A stretch of DNA of 64,000 nt from contig NZ_VDFW01000008.1 of assembly GCF_006152065.1 (NCBI RefSeq), forward strand, positions 1 to 64,000, in the 5' to 3' direction. Numbering within the stretch: the stretch's first letter is position 1; every line of letters starts with the position of its first letter. The notes under the pieces were generated by a model that was not told the origin of the DNA, ran no database searches, and saw nothing but the letters and a program-made list of their open reading frames with translations. The position numbers and the translations under genes were made by a program. Positions 1 to 8,931 of the stretch are shown here, piece by piece. Source of the DNA: Amycolatopsis alkalitolerans. Its GTDB lineage: Bacteria > Actinomycetota > Actinomycetes > Mycobacteriales > Pseudonocardiaceae.

Positions 1-110
1 CGATCTACGCCCAGACCTCCGCCTACGGCCACTTCGGCCGCCCCGAACTCGCCCTCCCCTGGGAAAACACCGACCGCGGCGGTGACCTCGCGGCGGTGAT
101 ATCGCCATGA
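1..110 (+). CDS. metK: S-adenosylmethionine synthetase, C-terminal fragment
   Basis: Only the last 35 residues are inside the window. In the frame beginning at base 3 they read AYGHFGR followed by LPWENTDR, the characteristic C-terminal end of MetK, which makes SAM from methionine and ATP in the cytoplasm. The stop codon overlaps the start of the next gene (ATGA at 107-110), so the two are translationally coupled. Coupling to an adenosine kinase suggests a SAM-recycling operon; this is inferred, because the upstream genes are not visible. Confidence 0.88.
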   Translation, partial: IYAQTSAYGHFGRPELALPWENTDRGGDLAAVISP

Positions 111-1090
111 CACGGCGGATTCTCGTGACCGGGTCGATCGCCACCGACCACCTGATGGACTTCCCCGGCCGGTTCACCGACCACCTGCTCGCCGACCAGC
201 TCCACACGCTCTCACTGTCCGTTTTAGTGGACGGCCTGACCGTACGGCGCGGTGGCGTCGCAGCCAACATCGCCATCGGACTCGCATCGCTCGGCCTGCC
301 GCCCGTGCTGGTCGGCGCGGTCGGGACCGACTTCGACGACTACCGCACCTGGCTCCACGAACACCGCGTCGACATCAAGTCGGTGCACGTCTCCACCACC
401 CAGCACACCGCCCGCTTCGTATGCACCACCGACCGCGACCACAACCAGATCGCTAGCTTCTATGCCGGAGCGATGACGGAGGCCCGCGACATCAGTCTCG
501 CCGCCGTGGCCGAGCGGGTGGGTGTCCCGGAGCTGGTGGTGATCGGGCCAAACGACCCGAAAGCCATGCTGCGCTACACCGACGACTGCCGCCGGTACAA
601 CTATGCGTTCGCCGCCGACATCTCCCAGCAATTGTCCACCGTGACTGGCGCCGAGGTGCGGGAGCTCGTCGAGGGGGCGCGGTACCTGTTCACCAACGCC
701 TACGAAGCCGCTCTGCTGTTGCGCACCGCACGCTGGCAGCACCACGAAGTCCTCGCCCGTGTCGGCTTCTGGATCACCACGCACGGCGCCAGCGGAGTCA
801 CGATCGAGCAGGCCGGACACCCCACGATCACCGTGCCCGCCGTTTCAGCCAAGCAAGCACTTGACCCGACCGGTGTCGGGGATGCGTTCCGCGCCGGCTT
901 CCTGTGGGGGCGCGTCCACCGGTTGAGCCTGGCACGCGCGGCGCAGGCCGGGTGCACCCTGGCCACAATCGTGCTGGAAACCACGGGCGCCCAGAACTAC
1001 CGTCTCGACCGCACCGCCTTCTCCGACCGCGTCGCCCGTACCTACGGTGGGATCGCCGCAGCCGACATCGAATCGAAACTCCGGATATGA
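107..1090 (+). CDS. adoK: Adenosine kinase, PfkB/ribokinase family
   Basis: This 327-residue protein should phosphorylate adenosine to AMP with ATP. It opens with [16 protein letters not shown] and has RGGVAANIA in the sugar-binding half, the same pattern as mycobacterial adenosine kinase (Rv2202c) as I recall it. The PfkB catalytic motif [13 protein letters not shown] lies near residues 249-261, with the Asp base in GVGD. The length is normal for the family. The start overlaps the metK stop, so the pair probably clears the adenosine released from S-adenosylhomocysteine during the methyl cycle. A short frame overlaps the end (ATG at 1087) but soon runs into the decayed gene on the other strand. 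Confidence 0.9.
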   Translation: MTRRILVTGSIATDHLMDFPGRFTDHLLADQLHTLSLSVLVDGLTVRRGGVAANIAIGLASLGLPPVLVGAVGTDFDDYRTWLHEHRVDIKSVHVSTTQHTARFVCTTDRDHNQIASFYAGAMTEARDISLAAVAERVGVPELVVIGPNDPKAMLRYTDDCRRYNYAFAADISQQLSTVTGAEVRELVEGARYLFTNAYEAALLLRTARWQHHEVLARVGFWITTHGASGVTIEQAGHPTITVPAVSAKQALDPTGVGDAFRAGFLWGRVHRLSLARAAQAGCTLATIVLETTGAQNYRLDRTAFSDRVARTYGGIAAADIESKLRI

Positions 1091-1250
1091 CCTCTCCGAC
1101 ACGCGTGGCTATTTGGCCCGCTCCGTATTCATGGATGCCACGACCCTCCGACCGTTGGATGTACGGGTTCGCCAAGCAACTCGCCGATCACAGATGCCCA
1201 GACACGCGGCCAGCCAGGGTGCAGCCGTCTACCGACGCCGAACGGACGCA

Positions 1251-1872
1251 TCAGGCTTCGCCGGGCAGGGTGAACTCCCGAACCCAGTCCGACATCAGGG
1301 CACAGTACATTCTTGATCCGGCCGGGAGATGGCGAGAACCAGGTCCCCGGCAGCGTGCCTTCCATCCGCTCCCCCGCGATGGCTTCGACGATCTCGACGC
1401 TCGGCGACGTGGAGCAAGTCGTCCGCACTGCTGACTGGCTGCGACTGGACACCATGAGCGCTGTCGCCCACCGACTCGCGCCATGCCGGCGCGGGCCTCC
1501 TCCACGTCATCGAACAGGTCGCCACCGGCGAACTGGTGAACCACTGGCATCGATATCGAACAGGTAAACCCGAGGTAGGTGAAGCCCACGATCACGCGGT
1601 GGCGGGTCCCGTGGCCGTGGCGCATACACAGACCTCGCCGGTGGCGATTACCCGCAGCCAATCGCTGAGCGTAGGTTTCGGCAAGTGTTGCTGGGCAGCC
1701 TGTGCGTGCGCCACGCCGCCGAAGCCGACCGCGGCCATGCCGTGGAGCAGCCGATCCATCGACTCCGTACATTCTTCGCGAGACCGCTGCGGCGGCGTCC
1801 ACGATTTCGTGGAACCACCAGTCGAGACGCAGCCCGCCACGGCCGTCTTGCACCGCTTGACACAGCTGGGCG
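1251..1872 (-). pseudogene. Decayed paralogue of the unknown 378-residue protein at 13732-14868
   Basis: Read on the minus strand, short segments in all three frames match the intact gene at 13732-14868 in the same order. They include AVQDGRGGLRLDWWFHE (intact: AVQEGHGGLQFDWWFHE), RLLHGMAAVG, LSDWLRVIATGE, GDLFDDVEEA, WRESVGDSAHGV and VEAIAGERMEGTLPGTWF. Several frameshifts separate them. About 75 residues of the middle are missing between the SVGDSAHGV and VEAIAG segments, and the last frame stops at 1251 where the intact copy continues for about 30 residues. It cannot encode a full protein. A second copy of an otherwise unrecognised gene just outside the accessory region suggests an older duplication or insertion. 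Confidence 0.8.
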
Positions 1873-2224
1873 CATTGTCAGTCGGGCTTTGGCGGGCTTG
1901 TTCAGCTTCTCGTAGCCGTGCGCGATAGACGGTGCAACCGCGGCGTTCCCACTGGGGCCGCCCGCAGTTCGCCGGTCACGAGGACGTCGTCCGCGCCCAC
2001 CCGCCCGATCGGCGCATGTCGGCCGGGGTCCACGGGGCCAGCACGACAAGAACAACATGCTGTAGCCGCACTGGGGTGCGGTAGGACGTTGCACATCGGA
2101 GTCGAGAGTGGTTCTATTATATGAACATCGCGTTTCATTTCTGCTAACGGAGCTGCGGCGCTGGGAGCGGCGATCGAGTTTCGCAACGCAGCCCTGCACG
2201 GTCCAGACTCATACGGAGATCCGC
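1873..2224. other. Intergenic stretch upstream of the STAND gene
   Basis: No reading frame here has convincing content. The last 120 bases are AT-richer than the surroundings and contain a promoter-like pair of hexamers at 2089-2120. Apart from that I see nothing. Confidence 0.4.
2089..2120 (+). promoter_or_regulatory. Possible sigma70-type promoter
   Basis: TTGCAC at 2089-2094 is followed, after 18 bases, by TCTATT within an AT-rich run (TTCTATTAT). It lies about 105 bases before the ATG at 2225 and would make an earlier start for that gene unlikely. This is pattern recognition only. Confidence 0.3.
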
Positions 2225-4111
2225 ATGTGGAGCAATCGCCTCTTGGCTCTCAGTCGCTGGTTGAGGCATTTGTTCGGCGGCAGCACGCGGATGCCTTGGC
2301 TGCTGCCGCCATGGGCGGCGAGCATCCCCTGCGGCACCAGGCCATTCGCCGGCAAGGAACGAGAGTTACAGGAGCTGAACCGTCTCTGCCTGCCGTCCCC
2401 GCGCACGAGGCTGATCACCGTGGTGGACCTGTCCCGAATCGGTAAGACCAGGTTGCTGAGCTACTGGGCGTCATTGGTTGGCGACCGCGTTCTCATCGTG
2501 TACGTGGATTTGAACTGGATCATCAGCCGTGAGCAGATCGAGGGTGTCGTGACCAGGCTTCGTGAGACCGCCCTCGGGGAGGAACACCTCGTGTTGATGC
2601 TCGACAACGCGGTCTCTGCGGAACAAGTCATGAGCCTGCTCCTTGGTCGGGGGAACGATGTGATCGTCACCAGCCGCGTTCCGGTGCCCGGCCTTGCCAA
2701 AGCCTCGATCGAGCTCGGGCCGCTCGAACCGGCCGAAGCCGCGAAGCTGGTGGGCTGGGGGGTTCGCCGGGTTCTCAACCGGACTTGTCAGCGCGTCGAA
2801 CCTGATGCGGCGAAAGTGTTCCGCCTCTTACGCGCTTTCACGTACCCGCTGCCCACTGCCACGGTCGCGGCGCTCGCGAACTTGGCGCCGGGCACCGCCG
2901 ACCATGCCCTCGCGATGTTGGCGAACGCCGGCCTGGTCGAGCGCGATCGGGGCGGGCGGGTCTACCTCGCTGACCTACATCGCGCCTACACGGCCACGGG
3001 GGTTGGTCAGGAGGCACCAGAAGCGGCCCGGGACCGTTTGCTTCGCTGGTGGATCGCCTCGGCTGTCGCGGCGGTAAATGCACTCGCGCCGGGTTGGGCC
3101 GGCTCGGGGCTACTCCCCACCAGCCCGCGAATCCGTCCTCAGCCGTTCGAACCTGACCGTCCTGCTCTGGCCTTGGGTTGGCGGCAGCAGGAGCTGCCGA
3201 CCGCGCACGTCATGATTCGGCATGTCGCGCAGAGCGCGCCAGGCGCCTGGACGCTTGCGGTGGCGTTCCTCCGTGGCCTTTTCTTGCTCCGGCCACGGAC
3301 AGACTCCCTGAGGCTCCTTGAACTCGGCCTCGACAACGCACAGCTGACGGGTGACCCCGTAGGCATCGCTCGCTGCGAGCACGCCTTGGGCTGGCTCGAA
3401 GACGTCATGGGGTTCCATGAGGCGGCTCGCTTGTTGCTGGAGCGAACCCTCCGGTGCCACGGTCGAATCGACGATCCGCAGGGACTCGTGTGGACGAAAC
3501 ACATGCTGGGCCAATGTCTCTCGGCGTTGGAACGTTTCGCCGAGGCACACGAACACCTTCGGGACGCCGGGCAATATTTCCGCGCCACCGGCCAGCGCTT
3601 CGCTCTCGCGATCGTGCTGGTGACGAAGGTAGTATCGCTGGACGGCCTGAGCAGGACAGCCGAGGCCACCGAGGTGGCACGCGAGGCACTAAAGTACGCG
3701 CGTGCGCTGCAGAACGTTCCCCTGCAGGGGATGGCGCACCACCAGTTCGACATGTTGCTCTACAGCCGCGGCGACTACAGTGCCGCGAGCAGCCAGCCCG
3801 AGTCGGCATTGGTCATGCGGCGCAGAACCGGTGAGCGGTCGAACGAAGCCAAGACGCTGTGCCAGCTCGGCCTGGCGTACTACGAGATGGGCGAATACGT
3901 GCGGGCGAGTATTGCGCTTCTTACGTCACGCGCGATCTTCATTGAACTGCGCGATATCACCGCGCGCTCGAGATGGACATCACGCTGGCGCACGGCGGCG
4001 TCTTGTAGCGGTGAGATGAAGACCGGGTTGACCTCAGCAGCTATTAATGAAACGCTAGTTTTAGCGCTAGTACCTTTCGTTGCGCCGACCTGCGAGGAGC
4101 GACATGGCTGA
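2225..4111 (+). CDS. STAND (NB-ARC-like) ATPase with TPR region and degenerate P-loop
   Basis: This resembles the NTPase and TPR part of AfsR-type regulators without their DNA-binding and BTAD domains. A GKERELQEL block precedes the NTPase. The P-loop position reads VVDLSRIGKTRLL (about residues 70-82): the GKT core remains but the upstream glycines are gone. A Walker B-like LVLMLDN and a sensor-like VIVTSR follow, then a winged-helix region and TPR-like helices to about residue 575. ATG 2225 was chosen because GGAG precedes it; the frame is open from 2108. The last 45 or so residues, after LRDIT, read like a promoter region. Another frame gives LEMDITLAHGGVL and a stop at 4006-4008, so a frameshift near 3960 is likely. 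Confidence 0.6.
   Translation: MWSNRLLALSRWLRHLFGGSTRMPWLLPPWAASIPCGTRPFAGKERELQELNRLCLPSPRTRLITVVDLSRIGKTRLLSYWASLVGDRVLIVYVDLNWIISREQIEGVVTRLRETALGEEHLVLMLDNAVSAEQVMSLLLGRGNDVIVTSRVPVPGLAKASIELGPLEPAEAAKLVGWGVRRVLNRTCQRVEPDAAKVFRLLRAFTYPLPTATVAALANLAPGTADHALAMLANAGLVERDRGGRVYLADLHRAYTATGVGQEAPEAARDRLLRWWIASAVAAVNALAPGWAGSGLLPTSPRIRPQPFEPDRPALALGWRQQELPTAHVMIRHVAQSAPGAWTLAVAFLRGLFLLRPRTDSLRLLELGLDNAQLTGDPVGIARCEHALGWLEDVMGFHEAARLLLERTLRCHGRIDDPQGLVWTKHMLGQCLSALERFAEAHEHLRDAGQYFRATGQRFALAIVLVTKVVSLDGLSRTAEATEVAREALKYARALQNVPLQGMAHHQFDMLLYSRGDYSAASSQPESALVMRRRTGERSNEAKTLCQLGLAYYEMGEYVRASIALLTSRAIFIELRDITARSRWTSRWRTAASCSGEMKTGLTSAAINETLVLALVPFVAPTCEERHG
4053..4071. promoter_or_regulatory. Possible operator upstream of dppB
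   Basis: CGCTAGT occurs twice in direct orientation (4053 and 4065), overlapping the palindrome TAGCGCTA at 4062-4069. The 9-mer TTAGCGCTA and the octamer CGCTAGTA recur in the promoter region of the Xre gene (13552-13610). It sits 33 bases before the dppB start. A binding role is inferred. Confidence 0.35.
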
Positions 4112-5123
4112 TGGTGTTATCGCGCCACGAGCAGGTGGCCCCGACCCGCATGGCGTGATCGGCGCCTTGGTGCGTCTGCCCTTGTTGCGGGTGATCGCGC
4201 GCCGGGTACTGATCGCGGTGCCGTTGCTGCTGATCATCTCGATGCTGAGCTTCGTCCTCGTTTCACTGATCCCCGGCGACGCGGCCCGGGCGATTCTGGG
4301 CACGCAGGGCACCGAGGAGCAGTACCAGGCGCTGCGTCACTCGTTGGGCCTGGACCTGCCCTTGTACCAGCAATACTGGCAGTGGCTGACTCATGCCGTA
4401 CATGGCGATCTGGGTTCGTCGTTGTTCTCAGGCCAGACCGTGAGCGAGGCGATCTCCCAGAGGCTGCCGGTGACATTGTCGCTGATGTTCGGGGTGCTGC
4501 TGGTGTCGCTGCTCGTGGGTGTGTCGTTGGGCGTGTTCTCCGCGGTCCGCGGTGGAGTGCTGGGCCGGACGGTGGACGCGCTGGGCCTGGTGGGCTTCGC
4601 ACTGCCGAACTTCTGGGTCGGCGCGATGCTGATCGTCGTCTTCGCCGTGGCGCTACGCTGGCTGCCCGCGACCGGCTATGTCCCGTTCTTCCAATCGCCC
4701 AGCCAGTGGCTGCAATCGCTGATCCTGCCGGTGTTCGCGCTGGCGCTGCATGGGATCACCGCAGTCGCTAAACAAACCCGTGAGGCAATGCTGGATGTGC
4801 TGTCGAGTGACTACATTCGGATGGCCCGGGCCAACGGAGTCCACTACCGCTCGATCGTGTCCGTCAACGCGATGAAGAACGGCTCCATCCGGGTGGTGAC
4901 CATCCTCGGCCTGCAGGCGGTCGGTTTGCTGGGGGGCACGGTGGTGGTGGAGAACGTGTTCGCGCTGCCCGGGCTCGGCGGGCTGGCGGTCGACAGCACC
5001 GCCCAGCATGACTTGCCGGTCATCCAGGGCATCGTCATCTACTTCACCGGCATCGTCGTCGTGATCAACCTGATCGTCGACATCGCCTACACGTGGCTGA
5101 ACCCGAAGGTGCGCACATCATGA
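4104..5123 (+). CDS. dppB: Peptide/nickel-type ABC transporter permease (DppB family)
   Basis: This 339-residue inner-membrane permease is one half of the channel of an oligopeptide importer. It has an N-terminal membrane segment (LLLIISMLSFVLVSLIPGD), the DppB/OppB periplasmic block with GLDLPLYQQYW, at least five further hydrophobic segments, and an EAA-like loop (SDYIRMARANGV) that contacts the ATPase. ATG 4104 has GAGGAG seven bases upstream. The stop overlaps the next start (ATGA at 5120). No substrate-binding protein gene is nearby. Substrate is inferred from family only. Confidence 0.9.
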   Translation: MADGVIAPRAGGPDPHGVIGALVRLPLLRVIARRVLIAVPLLLIISMLSFVLVSLIPGDAARAILGTQGTEEQYQALRHSLGLDLPLYQQYWQWLTHAVHGDLGSSLFSGQTVSEAISQRLPVTLSLMFGVLLVSLLVGVSLGVFSAVRGGVLGRTVDALGLVGFALPNFWVGAMLIVVFAVALRWLPATGYVPFFQSPSQWLQSLILPVFALALHGITAVAKQTREAMLDVLSSDYIRMARANGVHYRSIVSVNAMKNGSIRVVTILGLQAVGLLGGTVVVENVFALPGLGGLAVDSTAQHDLPVIQGIVIYFTGIVVVINLIVDIAYTWLNPKVRTS

Positions 5124-7036
5124 CCGTGACCTCTGTCGTCGACACCGGCAGCAGCACTCCTACCCCTGCGGAATCGCCGCGGTTCTGGCACCGCCTGTTC
5201 AGCCGGAAGCTGGCTCTCGCCTGCTTTGCCTTCCTCGCCCTGATCGCCACCGTCGCGATCATCGCACCCATCGTCCTACCCGACATCTCCGGCCAGCTCG
5301 CCGGTGACCTGCTCGCCGCCCGCCAGGGACCCACCGGCGCGCACCTTTTGGGCACTGACTCGCTCGGACGCGACGTACTGGAACGGCTGCTGGTTGGCAC
5401 GCGGATCACGCTGATCGGAGTAGGGGAAGCCCTGGCCACCGCTCTGCTGCTCGGCGTGCCAATCGGGCTGGCTGCCGGCTACGTCGGCGGCTGGACCGAT
5501 CGCGTCGTGGGCTGGCTGGCGGACCTGACCTTCTCCATGCCCGCAATCATCATCATCCTGGTCGTGCTGTCGGTGTTTCCGCAAAACACGGCGGCCGCGA
5601 TGATCACGCTCGGGGTGATCGTGGCACCGGGGCTGATGCGCGTCGTCCGGTCCGCGACGCTGCCCGTGCGCGAAGAACTCTATGTCGCCGCGGCCCGCGT
5701 CTCCGGACTGTCCCGCTCGTACATCATCTTCCGGCACATCCTCCCCCGCATCGCCGGACCGATCATCGTGCAGGCCTCGTTGCTCGCCGCAGTCGCCCTG
5801 CTCGCCCAGACCGGACTGGCCTTTCTCGGTCTTCTCACGCCGCTGCCCGCGCCCTCGTGGGGAGGCATGATCGGCGACGGGATCCAGAACATCATGCTGC
5901 AACCGTGGCTGATCTGGCCACCCGGCATCATCACGGCCCTGACCATCCTCGCCCTCGCGCTGCTCGGCGACGTAGTCCGCGACGCCTCCGCCGAAGGCTG
6001 GGCCGCGGCACCCTCCCGTCGCAAGAAACATCGCGCCACAGCCGAAAAACCCCTGGCCGATTCCGGTGCGCTGCTCTCGATCGAGAACCTCACTGTCGTG
6101 TTCGACATGCCCGGCGGGCCGGTACCCGTCCTCGACGACGTGACCCTGTCGGTCGGGCCCGGTGAAACTGTTGGGCTGGTCGGCGAGTCTGGCTGCGGCA
6201 AGACGATCACCGCGATGGCCGTCCTCGGGCTCCTGCCCGGTACCGGCCGGATCGAAGCGGGCCGGATATCGTTCGGCGGGCAGGATCTGACCGCCCTGTC
6301 GGACAAGGAACTGGAGCGCGTTCGCGGCAGCCAGATCGGGCTGATCTCCCAGGAACCGATGATCAGCCTGAACCCGGTGTTCCGGGTCGGCTGGCAACTC
6401 GCCCAAGCCGTCCGCACCCACCATCCCGAACTCACCCGCCGCCAGGCGAAACAGCGGGTCATCGAACTGCTGCACCTGGTACAACTGCCCGATCCGACAC
6501 AGGTCGCGCGCCGCTACCCGCACGAGCTCTCCGGCGGTATGGCGCAACGCGTCGCCATCGCCCGCGCGCTCGCTGGTGACCCGAAACTGCTCATCGCCGA
6601 CGAGCCCACCACCGCGCTCGACGTCACCGTCCAGGCCGAGATCCTCGACCTGCTCCGCGAACTCCAGCTGATCGGGAACATGGCGATCCTGCTCGTCACC
6701 CACGACTGGGGCGTGGTCACCGACCTGTGCGACCGTGCCGTCGTCATGTACGCAGGCCAGGTCGTCGAACAAGCCGAAATCTCCCCCATCGTGCATCAGC
6801 CACGGCACCCCTACACGGAGGCACTGCTGGCCGCGAACCCGCATAACAGCGAGCCAGGCGAAGCGCTCCCGACCATCGTCGGCGCCGTCCCCAAACCCGG
6901 GCAATGGCCGACTGGTTGCCATTTCCATCCTCGTTGCCCCTACCGCCGGGCCGATTGTATGGAGTCGCCCATCCCCCTCGAGATACCCGCACCAGGGCAC
7001 GAGACTCGCTGTATCCATCACGACCGGCTCCGCTGA
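5120..7036 (+). CDS. Fused peptide ABC transporter permease and ATPase (DppC-DppD)
   Basis: This 638-residue protein joins a DppC permease (about residues 1-295) to a DppD ATPase (about 310-638), a fusion seen in other actinobacteria. The permease has the usual GTDSLGRDVLERLL block and an EAA loop at ELYVAAARVSGLSR. The ATPase has Walker A GESGCGKT near 355, signature LSGGMAQR near 470, Walker B LLIADEPTTALD near 492, and the oligopeptide C-terminal Cys motif CHFHPRCPYRRADC. It is coupled to dppB. The partner ATPase (DppF) normally follows directly; here the nearest candidate is at 29033. Confidence 0.92.
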   Translation: MTVTSVVDTGSSTPTPAESPRFWHRLFSRKLALACFAFLALIATVAIIAPIVLPDISGQLAGDLLAARQGPTGAHLLGTDSLGRDVLERLLVGTRITLIGVGEALATALLLGVPIGLAAGYVGGWTDRVVGWLADLTFSMPAIIIILVVLSVFPQNTAAAMITLGVIVAPGLMRVVRSATLPVREELYVAAARVSGLSRSYIIFRHILPRIAGPIIVQASLLAAVALLAQTGLAFLGLLTPLPAPSWGGMIGDGIQNIMLQPWLIWPPGIITALTILALALLGDVVRDASAEGWAAAPSRRKKHRATAEKPLADSGALLSIENLTVVFDMPGGPVPVLDDVTLSVGPGETVGLVGESGCGKTITAMAVLGLLPGTGRIEAGRISFGGQDLTALSDKELERVRGSQIGLISQEPMISLNPVFRVGWQLAQAVRTHHPELTRRQAKQRVIELLHLVQLPDPTQVARRYPHELSGGMAQRVAIARALAGDPKLLIADEPTTALDVTVQAEILDLLRELQLIGNMAILLVTHDWGVVTDLCDRAVVMYAGQVVEQAEISPIVHQPRHPYTEALLAANPHNSEPGEALPTIVGAVPKPGQWPTGCHFHPRCPYRRADCMESPIPLEIPAPGHETRCIHHDRLR

Positions 7037-7713
7037 TCGCGCTGAGATCAGTCCGGCTGCCTGCACCATTCAACAATGACAGAGACCTGTCGGCCCCGGT
7101 CGACGGAGATCGTGATTCGCAGCCGCCACACATGTAACCGGACTTCGCCGTGCTCCTCGGGGTTCAGCCTCGCGAGTCGAACCAGGAGCTAAAGCCCCCC
7201 TCCTTCTAAATGTCAAGTGAGCAGCCAGGTCCCTCCCAGTGGAAAATGACACGGTGCACCCCGAGCCCTCTCCCCGCCTCACTCCGCCATTTTAATGTAC
7301 GAGATGATCAAACCGAATCTAGTGCATTGAGTCAGGATCTAGAAGCCCCGCTGACCTCCAACCGTTCCGCCTGGGCACCAAAGTCCGAAAAAGCAGCAAA
7401 TTTTGTCCTCACTTCTTTGCGTTTGAGCTTAAATTGGCTTTCTTCGGTGCTATTCATTTGTATTGGGCCCGGGGCGTGGCTCACCCGCAATTCGAAGCCG
7501 CGCCCCAAAAATGGACGTTCAGGTGCCGCGTTGTATGCTTCCAGGGTGGTCAAGACCGCGACTCGGAAAATACCCGGAAGGGCAGCCGGAAATGGTCGCC
7601 ACCGAGACCCGCTGACCCTCCGGCCGTGCCATCGATTCTTTCGGGGTCGTTTAGCTGTCGCGCATTGTCGCGCTGACGGGTGAATCTGGGCTTCCACGAC
7701 ACGATCTGTCGGT
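7037..7713. other. Intergenic stretch between the importer genes and the recombinase module
   Basis: No convincing gene is visible. A 157-codon frame (7210-7683) has no family signature. The part from about 7270 to 7460 is noticeably AT-richer than its surroundings, as at the end of imported DNA. A short hairpin (CTGATC/GATCAG) sits right at the end of the upstream gene. If the importer operon was split, the left junction should be in this stretch. Confidence 0.4.
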
Positions 7714-8931
7714 GTGTCGCGCATGGGGATGGCGGTCATGTTCCTACTGTCTGCGCTGATCGGTGAAGCGGGACAGCAGGAGCTGAGCGTGACGCGTTTT
7801 CGGAAGTTTGCGGTGCGGTTGCCCTCCGGTGTTCGGTACTGGACGGTGCTCGATCCTGCCGCGCGGACGGTGGCCGAGGCGGATGAGTGGCTGCTGCATT
7901 TGCGGTTGGGTCGGGACTGCGCGGAGAGCACGACCGAGGCGTATGCGACGTCGTTGGCGCTGTTTTTCCAGTGGTGCCAGGTGATCGAGGTGAACTGGCC
8001 AGAGGCTGCGGGCCAGCTGGCGCGGTTTACGTTGTGGCTGCGTCACTACGACCCGGATGCGGTGGCGGTTCCGGCGCGGCGGGTGGTGCGGGGTGACCGT
8101 CGGATCAACGCGGTGCTGGCGGCGGTGCGCGAGTTCTTCCGGCACTCGGTGTCGATCGGGCTGCTGGACAATCGAGTGCTCGCGACACTGTATGACCTGA
8201 GCGCCGATCGCCGGCCGCTCGAGGTGCGCGGCGAATGGGCGGGGACCGGGGTTCGCTGCCGGCCACGGCACCGGTTACGCGCCTCGGAGCAGACGGTGGA
8301 CGCGGCCGGAGATGAAGAAGTGCTCGCGCTGGTGCGCGCCTGTCGCAACGCGCGAGATCGATTCATTGTGCTGGCGCTGTGGCGCATGGGCCTGCGACGA
8401 GGCGAGCTGGCTGGGGCGAGGGTCGCCGATGTGCATTTCCTGCCGGACTCCTCGAGTCTGGGCTGCCCGGTGACGGGTCCACATCTGCATGTTCGGCGGC
8501 GGGACAACATCAACGGGGCATGGGCGAAATCGCGCCGCGCGCGCATGGTCCCGGCGGACGGGCTGGTAGTGCGGGCCTTTGACGAGTACTTGCTGCTGCG
8601 CCAGGAGTGCCGCCCGGCCCGGGACTGCGATTTCCTGCTGGTCAACGTGTTCCGGGAGCCTCGGGGAGGGCCGATGCGTCCCCAGGCGCTCAACGAGTTA
8701 CTGGACGCGCTCTCGAGGAGAGCGGGGTTGTCCCGGATGATCCACCCGCACATGCTCCGGCACGGGTTCGGGACGAACGTGATGGCATCGGGCAGCACCC
8801 TCGATGTGCTCAAGGAGCTGCTCGGTCACCGGTACATCACCTCGACCGAGGTATACCTGCATCCCTCGGATGACCGGTTGCGCGAGGCGGTCGACCGGGC
8901 CGGCAGCCCACGGACCATGGCGCGCCGGTGA
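7714..8931 (+). CDS. Tyrosine recombinase, TnpA-like (first of pair)
   Basis: This 405-residue site-specific recombinase has an N-terminal core-binding SAM-like domain (about 45-165) and a C-terminal catalytic domain. The catalytic set is visible: Arg in WRMGLRRGEL, Lys in the GAWAKSRRARMV strand, HMLRHGFG for the H-x-x-R box, His in LLGHRYIT and the Tyr nucleophile in TEVYLH. GTG 7714 and several ATG codons (7723 onward) are possible starts, so the first few residues are uncertain. It overlaps the next recombinase by GTGA, so the two are made together. Confidence 0.85.
   Translation: MSRMGMAVMFLLSALIGEAGQQELSVTRFRKFAVRLPSGVRYWTVLDPAARTVAEADEWLLHLRLGRDCAESTTEAYATSLALFFQWCQVIEVNWPEAAGQLARFTLWLRHYDPDAVAVPARRVVRGDRRINAVLAAVREFFRHSVSIGLLDNRVLATLYDLSADRRPLEVRGEWAGTGVRCRPRHRLRASEQTVDAAGDEEVLALVRACRNARDRFIVLALWRMGLRRGELAGARVADVHFLPDSSSLGCPVTGPHLHVRRRDNINGAWAKSRRARMVPADGLVVRAFDEYLLLRQECRPARDCDFLLVNVFREPRGGPMRPQALNELLDALSRRAGLSRMIHPHMLRHGFGTNVMASGSTLDVLKELLGHRYITSTEVYLHPSDDRLREAVDRAGSPRTMARR

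Noticed and set aside
1087..1434. Plus-strand frame overlapping the adoK stop (ATGA)
   Set aside because: It looks translationally coupled, but most of it is antisense to the decayed gene and no family is visible.
7140..7200. tRNA-like fragment on the minus strand (GGTTCGACTC)
   Set aside because: The surrounding bases do not form a T stem or acceptor stem, so it is neither a tRNA nor a clear attachment site.
7210..7683. 157-codon frame in the gap after dppCD
   Set aside because: Its composition does not follow codon bias, it has no ribosome-binding site or family motif, and it crosses AT-rich DNA.
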